A stretch of DNA of 64,000 nt. Origin: Silurus meridionalis. Taxonomy: Eukaryota > Chordata > Actinopteri > Siluriformes > Siluridae. The number at the start of each line of letters is the position of its first letter. Positions within the stretch are counted from its first letter, which is position 1. The DNA lies in NCBI RefSeq assembly GCF_014805685.1, contig NC_060896.1, forward strand, positions 4,068,889 through 4,132,888, in the 5' to 3' direction. Under the pieces are notes generated by a model. That model had not been told where the DNA came from. It saw only the letters and a program-made list of their open reading frames with translations, and made no database searches. A program made the translations under genes and the position numbers. Positions 58,574 through 64,000 of this stretch are shown in pieces.

Positions 58574-58645
58574 ACCGGCCAATCCGTGAAAATATTTTTA
58601 AAACAAAACCAGTCCGTGATGTTCAAAATGTTGGAGACTCCTGCT
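57429..58645 (+). mobile_element. hAT-type non-autonomous element with another repeat inside
   Basis: The left end 'cagtggtcctcaaccttcca' with 'ggcaccgttccgtgggtcaa', and the right end 'accagtccgtgatgttcaaa' with 'atgttggagactcctg', have the layout of the common fish hAT repeat that starts CAGTGGTCCCCAACC. The middle contains the second copy of the possible mariner repeat (57950-58345) and a (CA)n array (58535-58573), so it appears to be a nest. Confidence 0.55.
57950..58345 (+). repeat. Dispersed repeat, copy 2 (possibly mariner-derived)
   Basis: Longer relative of 53885-54135. Adds 'ggtcaaaccaggacttttaa', 'gaacgcctggaaagatttgg' and, near its end, 'aacttcatcaccacacgctg'. Lies inside the hAT-type element. 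Confidence 0.5.
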
Positions 58646-59094
58646 CCACACCATAACCACATACGAACACACACTATAACTGTTGAAATGAAATGGCTGT
58701 CTGTGGGCTCTAAAAGAAATGTCTGTTGTGTAAATAAATCCTGTTTTGTTTTGGCATCCATCTCCACCAGCTTCAGCCCTGCAGATTAAGCAAAACAGAT
58801 TTCTTCTTTATCCTAAGATTATGAGTTTAATCACATTTTACAGCATGAAATAAGATACAGCAGTTGTCACGATCTCCTGTTATATAACCTTCACATGTAA
58901 ACACATATATGGCTTATGAGGACTTTGAGCTCAGTGTTCTTACTTTATGTCTTTGTGATGTCTTTATGTTACAGCAAGGACACTTAGAGGAGATTGTTTT
59001 TTCTTAAAGCTCTGCCATTTTCTTTATTTCATCTTGACAAAATGATTGGTGGCTTCAGTTCATGAATACAGATAGCATCAATCCCAGACTGAAT
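58646..59094. other. Low-copy stretch
   Basis: Nothing recognised. Confidence 0.4.
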
Positions 59095-59165
59095 TTTACA
59101 TTCAAATATTTAGCAGACACATTTTTACCAAAGTGACTTGTCCAATATGCAATAGAAAACTCATG
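59095..59165 (-). mobile_element. SINE tail scrap, minus strand
   Basis: 'caaatatttagcagacacat' and 'ttaccaaagtgacttgtcca' correspond to the reversed L2-type tail. Confidence 0.5.
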
Positions 59166-59558
59166 AAATGTAAACAAAATTATTCAGAATTATACGGTAG
59201 GAAAAAAAATGGTACCACCCCTGCAAACAGTCAGACTCAATGTACAAAGGAAGACTGTATGGAGTGTGAGTTCAGAGACTTCTCTGGACTCTTCTCAATT
59301 CATCACTTAATTCAAGGTCTTTGAAAAAGTCCACTCCATTCCATATGCCTCACCAAGAGTGCTGGCATTTCACTGTTTAACCCAGCACAGTTTCTAGGCA
59401 AAGACAAACTATATATAATATAAGTAAATATTAAATGTAACTATTAAATATAACTTTTAATAAGTTTGTGTGTGTGTGCATGTGTGTAAGAGTTTAATTA
59501 CAGTATATCTGTTGATGCAGTAGGGGGGATTTCTTAAAACACAAACACACAATTTTAA
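59166..59558. other. Low-copy stretch
   Basis: Nothing recognised apart from a short TG run near 59468. Confidence 0.4.
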
Positions 59559-61113
59559 AAGGTCAGAATTTTAGTATTTTACAAATGATTCAGAAAGTCA
59601 CAGAAATATAAACGTCCTGTTTACACTGAAACTCACATTATTGATATCAGAACAAATTAAATAGTTTACATTTGGGTCTAATAAATGTAAACTATTTAAA
59701 TTAGTTTTTCCATTTATTTAAATGTATTTAATCAATGTAATTGGTGCCAATTCGATCGATTACTTAGTGTAATCATTATAAAAAAGTGTATTGCATAAAT
59801 TTTATTTATTCTATTTTATTTATTAATATTGATATAAATATTTATATATTTAAAACATTATAGAATAGCAGGCATTTAATAAAAAACAATTTATGTAATC
59901 TGTTCAAATGTTGATCACAAATGTAATAAATAACTGTGTTAAAAAAACAACAACATGCAATTGTATTCTATTGTAGTAACCATACCGGAATTGAACCGAA
60001 CCGTGACTTAAAAACCGAGGTACGTACTGAACAGTGAATTTTGTGTACCGTTATATCCCCCCCAAAAAATATTATATATATATATTACTCTTTTGCATCT
60101 GCTTTCTTTCCTTTCACAAAATTAGCCATGCTACAAATTTGTTTCTTCTGTGCTGCAAAGTAATCTTGTAATCCTCTCTGTGCTTCCACAGAAAAAAAAT
60201 CCGATCTGTCTTTTATGTAATTAAAGAGAAGCTGATGCAATTAAGGACTGCAGGCAAGACATGGTTTAAAAGGGATCAGAGCTACGGGGTGCAAGTGTTA
60301 CGCAATAAAGGTATTGTAAGAACAATAACGGCTAAATGTAAAGCAGTTTGGCATTTATTGCACATTTACTGCAAAAACTAATGTTTGAATGACAAATGTT
60401 GAATTAAATATTTAGAAACAGCTTCTCTAAATTTGATTAAAACTTGTAGCACAATGTTAAGTGAAATACAAACAGTACTGTAACTGGTTAATGAAGCTAA
60501 TGTTGAAGATCTGGTGCATGATAGTTAATGCTAAGTCGTCTTCAGATAACTCCATGCTAGTCTAATATTTTATTATTATAATATACCTATTTTAGTACTT
60601 TTACTGTAATCCATCACAAATGTTAATCTGCCAGCAAAACTATTAACATATCTACAAGATTTGAGCAGTTTTGAATGCTAGCATTAAGCTACGTGCTAGC
60701 ATAAAAGTTGATATTTTTGACATATTTCTTGTTATGTTTCCATTTTCTTGTGGTCAATTGAAATGAATTGGGTGTATTTCTGTGTTTCAGTGATAGGCCT
60801 TTAGATCCACCACACGTTCCTGACCCTGACCTGAAAATCTTATCACATTCACAGAAGCCTCCCACTCCCGTTTACTTGTACCTTTTGCTAAGAATTTTGC
60901 TCTAGTTACTGAACCAAATATATTACAATTACTCTAGTTACCAACTTTATTTAAACAAATGCCTAGAAATGTGTCTCATTTTTAAGTATTTTAAAGGCTC
61001 ATCCCAGCATAAGGTAAACTTCAGATATCAATAATGTGAGGTTCAGTGTAAACAGGACGTTTATATTTCTGTGACTTTCTGAATCATTTGTGAAATACTG
61101 AAAGTCTGACCTT
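59559..61113. mobile_element. Fold-back-like unit with 90-bp inverted ends
   Basis: 59559-59648 and 61024-61113 are inverted complements, 86 of 90 bases identical. Directly inside the left arm is a perfect 17-bp hairpin (59657-59673 with 59683-59699, 9-nt loop). The interior is AT-rich, holds no open frame of note, a fragment of a 'cggtacgtacctcggttttt'-type fish repeat (59975-60062, minus) and the inverted copy of the 56520 repeat (60383-60710). No clear target duplication was found. Confidence 0.65.
60383..60710 (-). repeat. Inverted copy of the 56520-56912 repeat
   Basis: See the plus-orientation copy; the two lie about 3.5 kb apart, facing each other, with the hAT-type nest between them. 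Confidence 0.7.
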
Positions 61114-61876
61114 CATAATGTGTGTGTGTGTGTGTGTGTGTGTTTTACATTAAATATAACATTTTCTAAAGATATGATCTATTTAACTGTTCTATTTATT
61201 TCAGCAGACTTTAACGAATGTCTCCATCCCTTACATACTTCATTCATTCACTCCACCAATATGTGGGATTGTCAGGATTTTCTACTTTAAAGAGAAATTC
61301 TTGAAACTGTACATTAAAGAATCAAAAGCGCTAGCGTTAGCAGCTAGTCACATCCTGGTTAGCTGCTAACGCTATGAATTCTATCGCGTTCTTATGCATG
61401 CACAAAAGAAATCGTATCACTGCGTTAACTCTCGTTGATTTTTATACCCCTGGCATTGTTGTGTATGTTTTCAAGTTTAATAATAATAATCATTTATTAT
61501 AATACGTTCCTGAGAGAATTTAGATTTTAACTATCTTCCGCATGTAAAAAAGAATCGCATTTTGTACACGTTACCAAAAGCCCTGTGCAACCTTGTAAAT
61601 TTAACCATTAATATACAAATGTATACAGAATATGCAGTATACTGGAATCCAAGATTCTGAGTGAACGACTTTTCCTACCTTAGTTCACTCGTTTATACAC
61701 ACAATGCACTCATTTCAGACATGCAACTAATATACTATAGCCACGTTCCTGTACTGCAAAATGAGACAAAAGACATCTTTTTTTTAGACAATCTTTTTTT
61801 ATAGCGTTTTCCTGTGTGGGGTCAGTTTGAGTACACAGACAGGGAACTCCATGAAAATGCTCTGTACATACTATAT

Positions 61877-61879
<3 letters not shown>
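61114..61879. other. Low-copy stretch with (GT)n and a small hairpin
   Basis: (GT)n at 61117-61142. Perfect 15-bp inverted repeat 61332-61346 / 61360-61374 with a 13-nt loop. No gene seen. Confidence 0.6.

Positions 61880-61939
<60 letters not shown>
61880..61939. repeat. (TA)n microsatellite
   Basis: About 29 TA units. Confidence 0.97.
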
Positions 61940-61941
<2 letters not shown>

Positions 61942-62593
61942 TATTCATGTCAATGTGTATTTGATGTTTTTTTAAATAAATCAATTAAATAAATGTCACA
62001 AACAATAGTGTTTTATCATTTTTATTATGTAATTTTTTTGTATTTAATGTATTTTTATATAATACATCTAATGACAAATCAATATGACCCATTTTTTTGT
62101 TTTCTTTATTATGAAAATAATAAAGATATTAACACAAGGTAGTTGTAACGTTTATGACAAAATTGTCGGTGACGGTCTCTCCTCTCTGACGCAGGATATT
62201 TACATCAGTGTCCCAGTTCACTCGCTTATTTTCATATACAGTGAACTGGACTGCCATGAACAGTATAGGGATTAGTGAATAAGTGAACAATTTCGGACAC
62301 AGCTTTATACACTGTTTGATGGTGGCATGAAATAGTGAGTGAGTTATTAGCGACATGTTAAGGAATAATGTGTTATTTTATTGTGTAAATATTATGTTAT
62401 ATATTACTATGACTATAATTTTGATAATAAGATTATTCTAAAACATACACAGGGTTGTTAGGTCTATTCCTAGACACATGCATTGATTTTAATACCATGT
62501 TTCAACTGGTAGATAAAAAAAAAAAAAAGAAATAAGGAATATATTATAAATAATATTACTCTGCTTACAGTCTTATAATGAATTGCAGTACAT
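61940..62593. other. AT-rich low-copy stretch
   Basis: Nothing recognised. Confidence 0.4.
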
Positions 62594-62886
62594 CATTTAC
62601 AGCATTTGACAAACGCCTGTATCCAGAGTGACTTACACTTGTCTTATTAAACTGTCCAGTTGAGGGTTGAGATTCTTGTTCAAGGGCCCAAGAGTGTATG
62701 TTTATACACGATTGTATAAACAAGGGCCCTGTGTATGTTTTATAATGATCAAAATTATAGCCATTATTTACATTATTCCTGAACATCACATGAGTCAAAT
62801 GTCACTAGTAACTCACACACTATTCCCTAGGATTTTAACTCACAACCTTCTGATCAGATATTCAACGCTTCAACCAATGAGTTATC
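62594..62886 (-). mobile_element. SINE, minus strand, interrupted
   Basis: Tail and middle (cgcctgtatccagagtgact, cttgttcaagggcccaagag) at 62610-62695, and B box/head (taactcacaaccttctgatc, cttcaaccaatgagttatc) at 62834-62886. The 130 bp in between is not SINE. Confidence 0.7.
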
Positions 62887-63375
62887 ATTTCCCATGACTC
62901 TATTCAGTCTATTTCCATTTTCATAGCTTGAATCTTGCAGTATACTCCAGCATACGCATGTTAAGGTGAATAATCCTTATCCATTCATAATCCCGATTTA
63001 GCATGTGTGAAGCATCAGCAACAGAATTTTTGTCATTTGCAAACCGTGTTTATCAAGTAATTTAAAACGGAGACAGAATTCAGTACATGGTTGGAGCTGA
63101 ATGCTTAACCGCTTCAGGGATTATTTCTCTTCTCGCTTTCTTTCCTGAGCAAAATGTTTTGTCTCGTAAACATTACATTTCCCAAGATAAGATATGAGAA
63201 TCATGCACAGGCCCACACACATACACACACGAGTCCTTTGAATTTCATTACAGTACCCTTAAAGGAGCATTTCGAAACTGTGTTAGAAAAGCGTCTGTGA
63301 GAAATCTTTTGCAAAGAGGTGCAGGAAATAGCGGTGAAATAGTCCATGCATGAGAGAGCAATGCAAACACAAAGC
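62887..63375. other. Low-copy stretch
   Basis: Nothing recognised. Confidence 0.4.
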
Positions 63376-63381
63376 AAACAT

Positions 63382-63436
<55 letters not shown>
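63376..63436. repeat. (GA)n microsatellite
   Basis: About 28 GA units with two early interruptions. Confidence 0.95.
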
Positions 63437-63440
<4 letters not shown>

Positions 63441-63685
63441 GACAAAGAAAACATTTCCTTTTATGAGAGAATTGTTCAGAGGTTTTATTTTTCTGGCAGC
63501 AAACTGTATATTGTGCTTTAAAATTAGAACCAACCAGAGGAAGTAAAAGAATCCTTATGTATTACTTAAGAAAAAAATTTATCGTGTAAACAAATCCCCC
63601 GATTGAAAGCTGCTTTAAATTACTTTCAGAAAGTATCATCTATTTCATTAAGATTTACTCAAAGCATAGGAGTAAATGTATTTGT
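63437..63685. other. Low-copy stretch
   Basis: Nothing recognised. Confidence 0.4.
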
Positions 63686-64000
63686 TTAAACTTTCTGGCA
63701 GACATCTTGAGGTGGTCCTTTAGTGTTTCTAGATAATAATAGAAGATATAATAATAGATCCTCCTTCTTCATGATTCCATTTACCTTCTGAGGTACATCA
63801 TACATTTTTGTTTCACCAAAACACTCACACACACACTTTGGCAGCATGATGCTTCCACCACCGTGCTTCACTCCTGAGATTAAAAGTCTTTCTAAAATTA
63901 TGTTTTACATTTAGGATGATTTTTTTTGTTCCATTTGCCTCAAGAAGGCTCCTTCAAAAGCCTGGTGATCATCTGCAAGACTTCACTATGGTTTATTTTA
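63686..64000 (-). mobile_element. Tc1-like transposase fragment (runs off the window end)
   Basis: The minus strand encodes KHGGGSIMLPKC and VNGIMKKEDLLLYL, corresponding to the VKHGGGSIMLWGC and GIM-KE regions of Tc1 transposases in the DDE domain. The upstream part continues to the window edge in broken frames. A different Tc1 subfamily from the many fragments listed above. Confidence 0.8.

Overview
This is a 64 kb piece of a vertebrate nuclear genome, almost certainly a ray-finned fish. The evidence is an intact, intron-free P2Y1-type purinergic receptor gene, very dense di- and tetranucleotide microsatellites, many Tc1-like DNA transposon remnants, tRNA-derived SINEs carrying LINE-type tails, and a Ty3/Gypsy retrotransposon of teleost type. 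I lean weakly towards a catfish-like (otophysan) fish. Nothing looks bacterial or viral in origin.

Layout. 0-6 kb holds tetranucleotide arrays, SINE and Tc1 debris, a possible last exon on the minus strand (about 1.5-1.63 kb) and an exceptional cluster of microsatellites (4.2-6.0 kb). 6-30 kb is intergenic or intronic DNA full of old repeats: a 5'-truncated LINE with a clear target-site duplication, hAT-like repeats with Tol2-style ends, about a dozen Tc1-like fragments and SINEs. It also has a few low-copy stretches, one of which (15.43-15.55 kb) looks like a conserved non-coding element. 30-32.3 kb is repeat-poor and probably holds the 3' UTR and/or regulatory DNA of the receptor gene. 32.3-33.4 kb is p2ry1 (minus strand). 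A CpG-rich promoter region follows (33.5-34.2 kb), then a 41-bp-unit minisatellite of about 1 kb (34.3-35.4 kb). 35-43 kb is again low-copy DNA with scattered repeats. 43.14-51.63 kb is a full-length, recently inserted Ty3/Gypsy LTR retrotransposon on the minus strand. 51.6-64 kb contains two different LINE remnants, an apparent transposon-in-transposon nest, inverted repeats and more Tc1 debris.

The only confidently functional host gene is p2ry1. The retrotransposon is the most informative mobile element. Its two about 1.1 kb LTRs differ by only three substitutions and two small indels, it has a 4-bp target duplication, a perfect 18-nt tRNA-Pro primer-binding site, a Gag resembling the PNMA/MOAP1 domesticated Gag family, and a protease-RT-RNase H-integrase Pol. 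Both gag and pol are nevertheless broken by several frameshifts and stops. I found no CRISPR array, rRNA or plausible functional tRNA gene. A clearly new system is not evident. The best candidates for follow-up are the PNMA-like Gag element, the minisatellite with higher-order structure next to p2ry1, the 90-bp fold-back element at 59.6-61.1 kb, and the possible regulatory elements flanking p2ry1. Family names for repeats rest on my recognition of sequence patterns; no database search was possible.
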